Positions 1 through 9,789 are shown, counted from the stretch's first letter. The stretch: DNA of 50,297 bases from Penium margaritaceum (GCA_023375785.1 SZWC01004800.1:116263-166559); one strand, 5' to 3'. The notes: generated by a model not told the origin, from the sequence alone. Program-made: numbers and translations.

Positions 1-58
1 TTTAGCTGCACCCAAACAGCGGAAAAAGCCGTCGATGACATGATCCACGTCTCGGAGG
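1..58. other. Unassigned left flank of E1
   Basis: Short stretch before the first LTR. I see no gene. The last five bases, CGGAG, would be the left target-site copy of E1 if the LTR begins at 59, but the matching right copy cannot be found because the E1 right end is rearranged. Confidence 0.4.
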
Positions 59-590
59 TGTTGTTGCGTGTGTCGTACACAGCTTACGGTGACCCCTCGG
101 CTCATGTCCATTCACGTGCAGATCCCTTAGACTAGCGACGATGGCAGAAGGCTGGCAGCCGGCGGCGACAGGCGCCCAGAAGGCTTCCGAAGTTCTTAGA
201 TTCGTGCTGTGTCGCAGTACGTAGGCGTGCAATCTACCGAGACGTAGATCTTGTTGATGCGGCCGTTCGGGTTCAAACGGCTCGTCATTCTGACATGTCT
301 GCTGGGAATTCTAGCCAAAACTGTGTTTTCGCCACTGTTATGTCCTGCTAGAAAAATAGCGCCCTTGCGCACCGTGTGTGTGTGCACTGAGTCTGTGACA
401 CTATATAGGTTGCCCAGACCTCAGTTGTCATTTCTCTCTGCACATTTTCAACATTTGCAGCTTCTGACACTTGTGTTTGTGTCCCTAGCCAACCCCTTGC
501 TGTTCTCACCTACACCTGTGTGTGCTAGTGAGTGAGCTGGCTGGCTTGTACTGCCACGCTAGCAACAACATCGCTAGGAGCTGTCTTTCA
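59..590 (+). repeat. E1 5' LTR
   Basis: The LTR begins TGTTGTTGCG and ends CTTTCA directly before a tRNA primer-binding site. Its start recurs inverted at 5609-5644 next to a polypurine tract, which fixes the boundary. It shares stretches such as CGTGCAGATCCCT and CTTCTGACACTT with the LTRs at 32576-33221 and 24370-24918, so these LTRs are one superfamily. True length is about 532 bp; part of it is repeated after position 636 by an apparent assembly artefact. Confidence 0.85.
402..408 (+). promoter_or_regulatory. TATA box in E1 LTR
   Basis: TATATAG lies about 180 bp before the LTR end, a usual place for the U3 promoter of an LTR element. Inferred from sequence only. Confidence 0.5.
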
Positions 591-866
591 TGGTATGAGA
601 GCGGCGAGCCAGGGCTCGCACAGCTGCGCAACAGANTAGGTTGCCCAGACCTCAGTTGTCATTTCTCTCTGCACATTTTCAACATTTGCAGCTTCTGACA
701 CTTGTGTTTGTGTCCCTAGCCAACCCCTTGCTGTTCTCACCTACACCTGTGTGTGCTAGTGAGTGAGCTGGCTGGCTTGTACTGCCACGCTAGCAACAAC
801 ATCGCTAGGAGCTGTCTTTCATGGTATGAGAGCGGCGAGCCAGGGCTCGCACAGCTGCGCAACAGA
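406..866 (+). repeat. Exact 230-bp duplication flanking an N (assembly join)
   Basis: Bases 406-635 recur at 637-866 with only the single N at 636 between them. They cover the LTR end, the PBS and the start of the leader. An exact copy abutting an ambiguous base is what overlapping contig ends give when joined without collapsing the overlap. Confidence 0.85.
591..602 (+). other. E1 primer-binding site
   Basis: TGGTATGAGAGC follows the LTR terminal CA directly. It differs by one base from TGGTATCAGAGC, the site complementary to the 3' end of initiator Met tRNA used by many plant copia elements. It is repeated at 822-833 by the assembly duplication. Confidence 0.8.
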
Positions 867-1663
867 GACGCAGTAGCCGCAGAAGTCGTGAGCAACCGCA
901 GCCGTTGCCTTGCGATCAGCAGCAGCATTGCCCACGGTCTCGGCGGGAGGTCCTGGGAGGGCCCACCACCACTTTGACCGTTTTTTTAATGAGTCCGCGG
1001 TCGTTCCGCGGTTGTTTCACGGTCGTTCCGCGGTGCTCTGCGTTGACAAAGCCTGTGCGGTGGACGCGGCCGCTGCACGGTCGCGTCGGAACACGCGTCC
1101 GGTGCCGCGGGGGCACTTGGCGTTTCTGAACTTGTCACCTCGCGGTGACGTTTCCACTATAGATCCGCGTTGTTCCGCGGATCCGCGCAGCTCCGCCGCA
1201 GCACCTCCGCGGCCGTTCCGGAACACAACGGCGCTGCTCACCGCTGCTCCGCGGTCGCAAGTCCGCGGCACACCCTCCGCTTCCAGAACGCGATCGCTCC
1301 GCGGCGGGTGCAGAACGTGCTGACTGCAGAACCCCAGCAGCTCGTGGCATCCCGTCGTGTTCTACATCGGCATGACCGCGGTGGCCGTGTGCGGCACCTT
1401 GCCGCATTCCGCGCCACCACGACAGCAACCAGCCCGCGGTAATCGGCGGCAATCCGCGGTAAACCGCGGTAATCCGCGGTAATCCATGGTAATCCGCGGT
1501 AATCCGCGGTGAGCTTCCTCGGTGAGGTGCACCGCGGAAGGGATCTGTGGAGACGTTCCGCGGAGGAGTTCCATGGAGGGGAGGTTTCGTAGAGGGGAGG
1601 CTATGCGGAGAAGTTCCGCGGAGGAGTTTCGCGGAGGGGAAAATGGGGAGGGAACCGGTCGCC
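867..1663 (+). other. E1 untranslated leader, CCGCGG-rich
   Basis: No convincing gene lies between the PBS and the gag start. Between 995 and about 1621 I count 19 copies of the palindromic hexamer CCGCGG, many as TTCCGCGG. Several frames stay open across this CG-rich stretch, but their products look like composition artefacts. Confidence 0.7.
1441..1510 (+). repeat. 10-bp tandem repeat AATCCGCGGT
   Basis: Seven consecutive 10-bp units in exact register. Variants are AATCGGCGGC, AAACCGCGGT and AATCCATGGT; the rest are AATCCGCGGT. Confidence 0.9.
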
Positions 1664-3340
1664 ATGCCGAAGCTAACCTCCTCTAGCACGGCTGGCGATG
1701 TAGTTGCCAAGGGCAGCACTGTCAGCGGTCAACGTTGGCCACCGCTATCATCACCATAGCGGTAGTAGAAGCAACAGCAGCACCTGCAGCAGCCACTACA
1801 ACAGCACCAGCCAGTACAGCAGCAGCAGAAAAAGCACCAGCGACAACAGTAGCGACAAGAGCAGCCGCGGCCACAACAGCAGCTGCCGCCGCTACAGCAG
1901 CAGGAGGAGCAGCGACCGCCGAGCACAACAACGTTGGCACGCCAAGTACGCGCACTGGCTGACTTACACGCAAAGAGCCGCAACACGTTGACGAAGTAGG
2001 TCGCCGAGCTGCAGGACCTGATCAGGGGCTTACTGCCCCAGCAGCTGCAGCTCCTACAGCAGTAACAACACCCGTCCTCGGACCCAAGCGAAAACCATCT
2101 CGCTCATGACGGCAACGGAGACGACATTGCGGAGACCCTCTCCGAGTCTGGCGAGGAGGGTGAGGAGGAGATGCTGCGTGCACGCCTCATCCACTTGGAG
2201 GCACGCCGCAGAGCACGCGAGGCCAATGCCGCCCTCCAGGGTACGATCTCCAGCGCCGACGCCGGCTTGAGCTCATCTCGTAGCCCTCTGTGCTTTGAGG
2301 AACTGGCTTTGAAGGCCCGCCTAGGCAAGGGGGTTGCCTCCTCCATGCCCGGTCCCGCAGTGACTCCGTCAGTCGCTCTGCCGGCGGTCAAGCCACCCAA
2401 GTGGTTTGAGTCGGACCCGCCCGTCTTCCGAACTGGGAACAATTTCAAGTCTTGGGAGCCGCGCTTTCGCATGTGGGCCATGAGCGGGGGAGTCCTCGCC
2501 TATTACCTCACCCCATATCAGGCATCTGAACCCGCACAGACACAGATGGCTGTTCGTGCCGCCACCGGTATGATGAAAGCCGCCCTTGACTTCACCAAAG
2601 ACTTTAGTCGGTTTCTTGGTGATCCACTAACCGGCTCGGGAGCTAACCCTCGCGAGGCGTGGGCACTGGCTGTCACTCTTTTTGAGGGCGCCACCTTAGC
2701 CCTGACGTCCCAACATATTGCTGACTTCAACTCCCTTTGTCAGACTACTCAGGAGTCAGCAGCTGACTACTGGCGCCAGGCGATCCAGCTATACGAGGAG
2801 CTGGGCGACGACGCCCCTGCGCAGTACTCTGCTCTCCAGATCATTCTCTACGGCATCCATCCCGACTACGCGCGTGTCTTCAGCAACTTCGACCAGACTC
2901 TGCTTCGCGACATGGCAAGTGACGGGACCCTACTGCGCTGGGCCACCCTCCACTTCCTGGACGCTGTAGGCATTGATGCCGCAAACCGCGCTCGCCGCAG
3001 CACAGTCTCAGCTGCAGTTGCCGCTGTATCTCCCAGACCACCGTCTACAGCTACAGCTGCTCGAGCTCAGGGGAAGAAGGACCGCAGAGCGTCAGGTGGT
3101 GGCTCCGGTAGCGGGACCAGTGGCGGCACCAGCACCATTAGTGTCAGTCGCAGCAGCAGTAGCGGGAGCAGTAGCAGCGGCGGCGGCAGCGGTAGCAGCA
3201 TTGACAATAGCGGATCCGGCAGCACGACGGGCCGACGGCTCGTGTGCTTCAACTGCGGAGGTGACCATCGCTATCCCGACTGCACTCGCCTCTTCGGCCG
3301 CCAGTTGGACTGGGCCAAGGTCACCCGCGGTCTGCAGTAG
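1664..3340 (+). pseudogene. gag: E1 Gag (nucleocapsid/capsid), in-frame TAG/TAA
   Basis: Copia Gag forms the virus-like particle and packages element RNA. The ATG at 1664 (context GCCATGCCG) opens one frame: a Gln-rich N-terminal part (1760-2065), an acidic stretch, the capsid-like region (about 2400-2980), a Gly/Ser-rich linker, and a zinc knuckle near 3244-3285 reading CFNCGGDHRYPDC. The knuckle spacing is CX2CX3HX4C, one residue shorter between Cys and His than usual. The frame is broken by TAG at 1757, 1763, 1766, 1850, 1997 and 3338 and TAA at 2063. Five of these sit among Gln codons. No frameshift is seen. A start at the ATG at 2171 would avoid the early stops but drop the Gln-rich region. 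Assignment as copia Gag is firm; whether it is dead or read through is open. Confidence 0.8.
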
Positions 3341-5608
3341 GCGCATGAGGCACGTATGCGCCAGGCATCCGATGCGACCGCCCGCTCGGCCGCCACTACC
3401 GCAGCCATCCCGGAGGAGTCCACCTCTACAGTAGGCTCTTCCGCGGATCCTCACGACTAGGCGCTCGCCGAACGCGAGAGAACGATCGCCGAGATGCACC
3501 AGCTTCTCGCCCTGCGCTCATCTCAGGGAGGTGCGAGTGAGTTGACTGAGTCGAGGGGTCCTACCGCCTGTGGTCTGTCTATGTCGACGTGTGATGATGC
3601 CTGTGGTGGTCCCCATGCCCAGTCGTGTGCGCGTGACGGTGCTAATGATGTATCTTGGCTACATGGTGCTCATGTACGCTCTGCTGGTTGCCTTGTTGTG
3701 TCCCTCGCTGAGATTCCCGCTGCCGCGCCCTGTTCCGTTTCCAAGTGCCACGTTGCCCCTTGTACACGCGTCACCGATGCCACCTGGGTCGTTGACTCTG
3801 GTGCCACTCACTACATGACGTGTCGCCGTGACGCCTTCGTCGTCTTGCATCCTATTGGCACTGTTCGCTCTGTTCGCACTACAGCTAGCCATGAGGTCCC
3901 TGTCCAGGGTGTTGGGGTTGTACAGTTCACCGGGCTCGCTGGTCCCGTATACATCTCAGACGTCCTCTTTGTCCCTGATCTGGAACTCAGTCTGTTGTCT
4001 GTCCAAGCATGCACCAAGATGGGCATGGGTGTCACGCACACAGCTGCCAATGCTCGCATCTTTGTGCCTGACACCGAGGAGACCGTATTCAGTGGGACGG
4101 TCGTCGATGATCTGTATCACATCTCTGGGTCCTGTGCGAGTGTACCCCCTCTGCCTCCGTCTCCCATTGCTCGTGTTTTTGTTGCTGGTGCTCTGTCCCC
4201 CGATCATCATCGTCTCCTGCATCGACGCCTCTGTCATGTGCACCTGGGGGCAGTCGACAGATTGATCCGCACTCAGCCCGCTCTTGTTCAAGATACGGCG
4301 TCCTTCGAGACGCTGTCCACGACCAACTGCCTGGCCTGTGCTGAAGGCAAAATGCACCGGTCCACATATCCTTCGTCTGTATCCAGGGCCCGTCGGCCCT
4401 TGGAGCTTGTCCACTCCAACCTCATGGGTCCTCTCCCTATCGATTTTCAGGAGGACCGCGGTTGCTACGTCCTGACGTTGACTGATGACTTCACGCGCAT
4501 GCGCTTGGTCTACAGTCTGCGACAAAAGAGCGATGCCGATGTTGCCCTCCGCATTTGGCTGGTCATGGCCGAGCGCCAGTCTCCCCACTGCCTTCAGACC
4601 TTTCGCTCGGACCGCGGCGGCGAGTACCTCGGTGACATGGCCCGCTCCTTCACCGAGCTTGGCGTTTTTCACAACCTCTCCGCCCCCGCTACCCCCCAAC
4701 AGAACGGTGTCTCCGAGCGCTGGAACCGCACCATGGAGGATGCAGTTTGTGCCATGCGCGCGGACAGCACCATGCCTGAGGCCTTTGCCTTTGAGGGCAT
4801 GGCATATATGACTTGGGTCTGGAACCGTATTCCCCACGGCCCCCTCCCAGGTCACTGCACGCCCTACGAGCTATGGTACGGGCGTCGCGCGGACCTGCGC
4901 ATGGCCCACGTCTGGGGCGCCCTTGCCTACGTCTGGTTCACACCAGAGCAGCAGGGGAGCAAGCTCTCCGCGCGGGGCCACAGTTGCGCCTTCGTTGGCG
5001 TCGCCCCGCGGTCGAAGGTTTAGTGGTTCTGGGACCCTGAGGGCCGCCGCATCGTGGAGTCCTGTGACGCTCTCTTCTTCGAGCATCTTGCCTTCCGCGA
5101 CCTTGCTTGCATCCACACTCTGCGTGCTACTCATGCCCCTGGGTGTTCCGGACCCCGTAGTGTGGGGGAGGCTCCTGGCACGGTTGGCACATTGCCCCCG
5201 TCCAGTGCGGTCACTCCGTCGCCGGCACCCCCAAGGCTGCCCCCAGCGGGTGTGCCCACCGGCACCCCCAGCCCCGCCCCGTCTATAGCTCGCTCCTCTG
5301 CCCCTGACTCACCGCTCTCGCCCGTGTCTGAGTCTGCATCCGAGTCTGCCTCCGCATCGCAGGCTATGTCTGAGCCTGCGCTTGCTTCCGCGTCCGAGGC
5401 TCAGACTGACCCTGCGTCCGCATCCATGTCTGGCTCTGAGCCGTCCTTGCCTCCGGCCGCGGATGTGCCTACGTCTGCCGTGGGCCCGCCCCCAGCTGTT
5501 GAGGCCACGCCAGCCTCGAGTGGCGCACCTGCTGTGGAGTCCATACCGGCATGTGAGTCAACGTCGCCCACTGCTCCCACCCCGTCGGACCCCTACACAC
5601 GAGCACCC
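3341..5608 (+). pseudogene. pol: E1 Pol N-half: aspartic protease and integrase
   Basis: This continues the Gag frame. Another TAG is at 3458. The protease shows VVDSGATHYMT (DSG catalytic motif, near 3790). The GAG-pre-integrase zinc region has H..H (HRRLCHVH) and C..C (CLACAEGK). The integrase core has the D-D-E set in TDDFTR, FRSDRGGEY and NGVSERWNRT. A TAG at 5021 falls at the Trp of the conserved SKAWRFWDP block of E2 and E3, followed by intact FFEHL coding and a Pro/Ser/Ala-rich linker ending at the inversion junction. All catalytic residues I can check are intact, so the frame looks young apart from its TAG codons. Confidence 0.85.
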
Positions 5609-5644
5609 GGTCACCGTAAGCTGTGTACGACACAGGCAACAACA
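5609..5644 (-). repeat. Inverted 36-bp start of E1 LTR
   Basis: On the - strand this is the first 36 bases of the LTR at 59 with one mismatch. It is the inner end of the inverted 3' half of E1. The remaining LTR sequence is missing. Confidence 0.85.
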
Positions 5645-5656
5645 CTCCCCCGTAAT
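5645..5656 (-). other. E1 polypurine tract
   Basis: On the - strand, ATTACGGGGGAG abuts the LTR start TGTTG. The same GGGGGAG/TG junction occurs in E2, E3 and NE, and it is where plus-strand DNA synthesis is primed in LTR elements. Confidence 0.8.
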
Positions 5657-5767
5657 CGGAGGGTGAAACACGTCCATGCACATGCAGGTACCAACACTGT
5701 ATAGAGCAAGAAACGCACAGACGGTGCAGGCAGCAGGTACAGCACATGCAGGGTGGCACATGAGGAA

Positions 5768-7462
5768 TCAACCTGCATCATGGATGGGACACAGTCCAAC
5801 GAAACGAGTGGCCACATGAAACTTCAAACGACCCAGAGCCTTGGTCAGGAAATCTGTGCACTGCCTGTCAGTGCTCACGTGGATAACTCGGATCTCACCA
5901 CGATTTAACAGATCATGCACGAAGTGGTGCTCGACATTGATGTGGATTGTGCGTGCATGGAACACACCTGAGTTCTTGGCGATGGCCTCCGCACTCATGT
6001 TGTCACACTGGAGGACCACTGGGGGAATGGGCTGACGCAGTTCAGGCAACAGACGGACGAACCAGACATATTCCGCTGCACCGGCGCCTAGGGCAACATA
6101 CGCTGCCTCAGCAGTACTACGTGTGATGCAGCTCTGCTTCCCACTTCGCCAGGACATTGCAGTGCCTCCAATGAGAAAGATGTAGCCAGTGCAGCTCTTG
6201 CCGTCTGGACTCCACGCCCAGTCACTGTCTGTGTACCCATCGAGCACAACTGACACCTTCTCGCAAAAGCAGAGGCCAATGCGTGCGGTGGACAGGATGT
6301 AGCGCATACACCTGACTGCGGCCTCCAATGTTCGATGGCGTTGAGCCTGCGAGAACTGGACGAGCAGGTTGACAGTGAAGGCAATCTCGGGCCGTGTCAT
6401 GGTGGCCAAGTACATGAGCGAACCGATGACTCGCAGGTACAGGGTCACATGGACTGGCTCCCCCAGGTCAGCTGGGTCATCCACCTTTGGGACGGCCTGC
6501 CCCTCAGGGGTCATGGGTGTGGAAGCCGTGCGAACTGCTGCAAGGAGGTCAGCAAAGTGCTCCCCCACAGTCTCTGCGTAGCGTCCCTGATGGACACGGA
6601 GTGTGCGGTGGTCACTATCGCGCACGATCTCCATCCCCAAAAAGACAAAAGCCTCACCAAAATCTTTCATCTTGTAGGTCGAGGTGAGAACAGCCTTGGC
6701 AGCATTCACTGCTCCCAGGTCAGGCGAGGCGATGAGAAGATCGTCCACATAGATGAGGATGGCAGCAAGCGGTGCTGGGGACTGTGCGAGGAACAGAGAT
6801 GGGTCAGCATCGCTCTGAACGTACCCAGCTCGTCTCAGCTTGCTAGTGATCTCCTAATTCCAACAGCGAGGTGACTGTTTTAGGCCGTACAAGGCCTTCC
6901 ACAGTCAGTACACGCGACCGGTACCATCCTCAAAGCCGGGTGGCTGGACCATGTAGATCTCCTCCTCAAGGTCTCCGTTCAGGAATGCGTTGTTGACATC
7001 CATCTGATGGAGTTCCCAATCGTGCTGTGCCACCTGGCTCAGCAGAGTGAGCGTGGTCGTCATTCGATCAACAGGAGCAAAGGTCTCGGTGTAGTCCACG
7101 CCTCGGACCTAAGAGAAGCCTTTTGTTGTCGGGCGCGCTTTGTAGCGTTCCGTAGTGCCGTCTGGTTTTAGCTTCTTGCGGAGAACCCACTTGGCCTTGA
7201 TGGCCTTGCGGTTTTTCGGCAAGTCTACTAGCTCAAAGATGCCATGCTCTCGGATGGCATCGAGCTCAGCCTGGCAGGCAGCGCGCCACTGCTCAGCGTC
7301 AGGGGCTGACAGGGCCTCTGGCAGGCTGGTGGGATCGGGAGACAGTACTGGCGCACTGCGTGTAGCCAGGGCATACGCCGTAGAGGGAGGGTAGACCGTC
7401 ACCATGGACTTAGCGGCGTCCCGAGCCAGAACGCGCTCATGAGCAAGTAGTGCCGTGCCCAT
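5768..7462 (-). pseudogene. pol: E1 Pol C-half: reverse transcriptase and RNase H (inverted)
   Basis: Reading leftward: the RT start has FELVDLPKNRKAIKAKWV, then the ETFAPVDRM block, [14 protein letters not shown], the polymerase motif ILIYVDDLLIA, and RNase H with GYTDSDWAWS, SWRSGKQSC, CDNMSAEA and HINVEHHF. It ends in TGA at 5768-5770. In-frame stops are TAG at 7109 (Gln in E2 and E3), TGA at 6905 (Arg in E3) and TAG at 6854 (Lys in E3). YVDD is intact. The upstream end is cut where the double palindrome begins, and nothing joins it to the integrase half, which lies on the other strand. Confidence 0.85.
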
Positions 7463-7539
7463 GGCGAGCCAACCCACCTCTCGGAGGTGGGTTGGCTCGC
7501 CTCAACCCACCTCCGAGAGGAGGTGGGTTGAGGCGAGCC
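7463..7539. repeat. Two overlapping perfect palindromes
   Basis: First hairpin: arms 7463-7480 and 7484-7501 (18 bp, 3-nt loop TCG). Second hairpin: arms 7494-7514 and 7519-7539 (21 bp, 4-nt loop GAGA). They share GGCTCGCC (7494-7501), so only one can fold fully at a time. Both carry the core AACCCACCTC. They sit exactly at the outer end of the inverted RT fragment. Confidence 0.95.
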
Positions 7540-8279
7540 TTTGCGGAAATGCAGCATAGCTCGTTGGCTATCAAGTTGCGAGGTTCAAGGAGTAGGGGAT
7601 GTGCGTGGAGTGGGGGGAAGGGGGGGGGTACCAGGATCATGTGAGGGCAGTCACACTACTGCCCCCACCCGGTGGAGGGGGAAGGGTGGTGCAAGGTGCC
7701 AATGGGACCACTTCTCTCACGTCTCCTCTTGGAGTTCGGTTGGTCGACGTGCATTTGGCGTTCTGGCTCCAAGGACGTATGCAGCGTGCGCGTCTGGGGG
7801 CCGAAAGCGATGGTGGACGTGCTGCTGTTGGCCATGGTTCATCTTCCCCTTCGTAGGCAATGGGATTAGTGTTGACCGGTGAGTCAAGTGTGGGTGGCGG
7901 AGGTGAGCTCATTCTCAGTCTACAATCATTGGAAGAGTGGGTGAAGGCAAGCGTCTTGCGCAGTCTGTTTGGCTGTGCAAATGAAGTGGCTGGCCTGAAA
8001 TGGGGTCGCTGGCAGCATCCTGGCATTGACATGTTCCTGAGTGGGCTTTGGTGCATTAGGCAGAGTTGTGGCCACAACGGTGCATGGGAGTAGTGGGGAA
8101 GAGGAAGGGGGAGGGGTCTGCTCTCTGGAGTTGTGGGGGAGGGGAAAGGCGTAGGGGGGGCCAGGGGGGGGGGGGGGTGTGGAGTATGGGGCTCATGAGG
8201 ATGTGTTGCCGTCTTGAAGCAGAGGTGGCTTACACTACAAAGGAATCCCTCAACATCACATTTCACATGTTCATTTCAG
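7540..8279. other. Unassigned region with G-rich runs
   Basis: I recognise no TE protein or complete gene. It contains G-runs, the longest near 8159-8177, and several open but low-complexity frames. It ends in a pyrimidine-containing tract and CAG that could be a splice acceptor for the next feature. It may be intronic host sequence. Confidence 0.4.
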
Positions 8280-8376
8280 GTTGATACAACTCTTGACCTA
8301 GAGCACATGCTTGCCACAACGCAAGTTGATGATATCTCAAGTCTTCTGACACATGCAGTCAAGGCCCTGACATTGG
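8280..8376 (+). CDS. Possible internal exon of an unidentified host gene
   Basis: TTCATTTCAG precedes and GTAAGTG follows an open 97-bp block of non-repetitive, balanced composition. It translates to a helix-like peptide containing DLEHMLATTQVDDISSLL and LTHAVKAL. Directly downstream (about 8405-8525) a second open block reads VFMNDDGEPPARTIMD and FYQGIASILQVV, but the 28-bp gap between them is too short for a normal intron, so the two may be alternatives or parts of a decayed copy. I do not recognise the family. Evidence is only splice-site context and protein-like composition. Confidence 0.3.
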
Positions 8377-8582
8377 GTAAGTGAAGTGAAGAGAAAAGGC
8401 TAGAATTGCAAATTCACGTCTGTCTTCATGAACGATGATGGTGAGCCTCCAGCTCGTACAATCATGGATAACATACCCTCACATTTCTATCAAGGGATTG
8501 CATCCATTTTGCAAGTTGTGATGGGTATGCTCCATTCTTTGCATTGATGTCGCACTTGCAAACCATGGACATGCTGGACCTG

Positions 8583-8722
8583 TAGCGAATTCGACGGAAT
8601 CTTTGGCCACCTAGGCCAAAACCGTGGTGCTTGAGGATCTTTGGCCTTCAGGCCATCCCGTCCAACCACCCACAGGCCACGGACCCCTGCTCGATCCGCG
8701 TGGCATCGGCCGTGCGCTACAC
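8583..8722 (-). repeat. Dispersed repeat, copy A (inverted match at 42404-42535)
   Basis: The reverse complement matches the segment after the PBS-like site at 42385, sharing blocks such as GTTTTGGCCTA, GGATTCCGTC-type ends and ATGGTTGGA-like cores. It is therefore a fragment of an interspersed element, perhaps the leader of the E5 copia lineage. Divergence is moderate. Confidence 0.6.
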
Positions 8723-8892
8723 AATCAATAGTATTGGTGAAATTATTGAGATTCTTAGAATATGGGCTTTGCCATTGTTCAGGAGGGTGAGGGGGAGAGG
8801 GGGGAAGAACGTGTTTTTCACGATAGCCTCTAGATTAGTCGCCACTCATTCCGTGAAATAGGGATGGAAAATTGATGTAGGACAGTGTTGTA

Positions 8893-9060
8893 ATGTACCC
8901 ATCATTTCGCTCGATAAATGAGCGGTGTCCATACTTGGAAACGAACTAATGACGGTGTGCATAGTCGTAACCAATATGTTAGCGGTGTCCATACTCAGGA
9001 ACGAAATGACAGCGGTGCCCATAACAAAAAATGAAATGACAGCTGTGCCCTCAGTTAGTG
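8893..9060 (-). repeat. 30-bp-period minisatellite, locus 1
   Basis: The CGGTGT/CTGTGC anchor occurs at 8923, 8953, 8983, 9013 and 9043, exactly 30 bp apart, with a weaker unit before. The consensus is close to AGCGGTGTCCATACTCGGAAACGAAATGAC. The reverse complement is the unit of the arrays at 38421-38580 and 39461-39620. Confidence 0.85.
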
Positions 9061-9143
9061 TCCTTCATGGGCACGCTTGGCATATCTTTCATGTTTTTAA
9101 CACATTTGAGATGGAGTTTAACAGCGGTGCGCAGACGAATTGC

Positions 9144-9789
9144 TCTTGAAGTTCTGTTCGTTGGCCACTCACAACTCTATGCCCTCTTGCCTCTCACACT
9201 CTGCACACACTCTGTACAGATTAAATGACAATGGTTCCACTTGGGGAAGCGTCCGATGTGCCTATCCTGGTTGGAGCTGTTGACGCCCTCAAGCTGTTGT
9301 TGCTGCTGGACCCAAGAATGCCCTCTGGCACAAACGTGACCATTGCATGACTCTCCATGAATTACTATGACTCTCTGTGATGCGGTAGATGCTAGGGCCC
9401 GTACATTCTCACTGCCGTGCCCTGCATCATGTTACCTTGCCTTGCATGTGATGGGAGAGCTGCATATTTACCGCGTGCTGTTCCCTAGGGGGCCACCGTG
9501 CCGGTCTTGACCGTGCGTCGGTGAGCAGCCACCCTCGGTTTATTCCGAGCGGTCGGGCTCGACCCCTGGGTGGCGACGCTTGCTCACCCAAGTTTTGACA
9601 CTCGTAGTGGTTGAGTGCTCACCGGTACTAGTCTCACTCTCTCCCCCCCCTCTCTACTCTCTTGTCTTCGTTGAGTACGCAATCTTTCAAGCAAGTTACC
9701 ACATCCATGGCGTCTCTCGCTCGGTGTGACTTGTTGCACTCACCCACCTCACCACACATGGCTTAGTCACGTAGCTTCCTAGCAACTTC
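9144..9789 (+). repeat. E2 5' LTR
   Basis: It aligns over its whole length with 23187-23828. The 3' end is set by the PBS that follows. The 5' end is less certain: the 3' LTR starts TGTTGAA, while here the matching bases read TCTTGAA, followed by a few extra bases before the shared CGTTGGCCACTC. Confidence 0.85.

Larger units (their letters stand above)
59..7462 (+). mobile_element. Ty1/copia retrotransposon E1, 3' half inverted
   Basis: The order on + is LTR, PBS, leader, gag, protease, integrase and a Ser/Pro-rich linker. At 5609 the orientation flips: a 36-bp LTR start, a polypurine tract and RT-RNase H follow on the - strand. The integrase-before-RT order is the copia arrangement. The inverted LTR scrap matches the first 36 bp of the 5' LTR at 35 positions, so both halves come from one family and probably one element. 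A simple inversion would leave the rest of the 3' LTR after 7462; a palindrome is found there instead. The element is therefore rearranged and cannot be a normal transcription unit. Confidence 0.85.

Noticed and set aside
1722..1991. Ser-rich, Ala-rich and Cys-rich frames in the CAG tract
   Set aside because: They are other-frame readings of the Gln-rich Gag N-terminus of E1.
3956..4855. 300-codon open frame on the - strand
   Set aside because: It is antisense to the E1 protease-integrase coding sequence, which has clear conserved motifs.
9139..9143. A perfect target-site duplication for E2
   Set aside because: ATTGC and CTTGC match at only 4 of 5 bases and the 5' LTR start is blurred, so it is reported as probable and not perfect.
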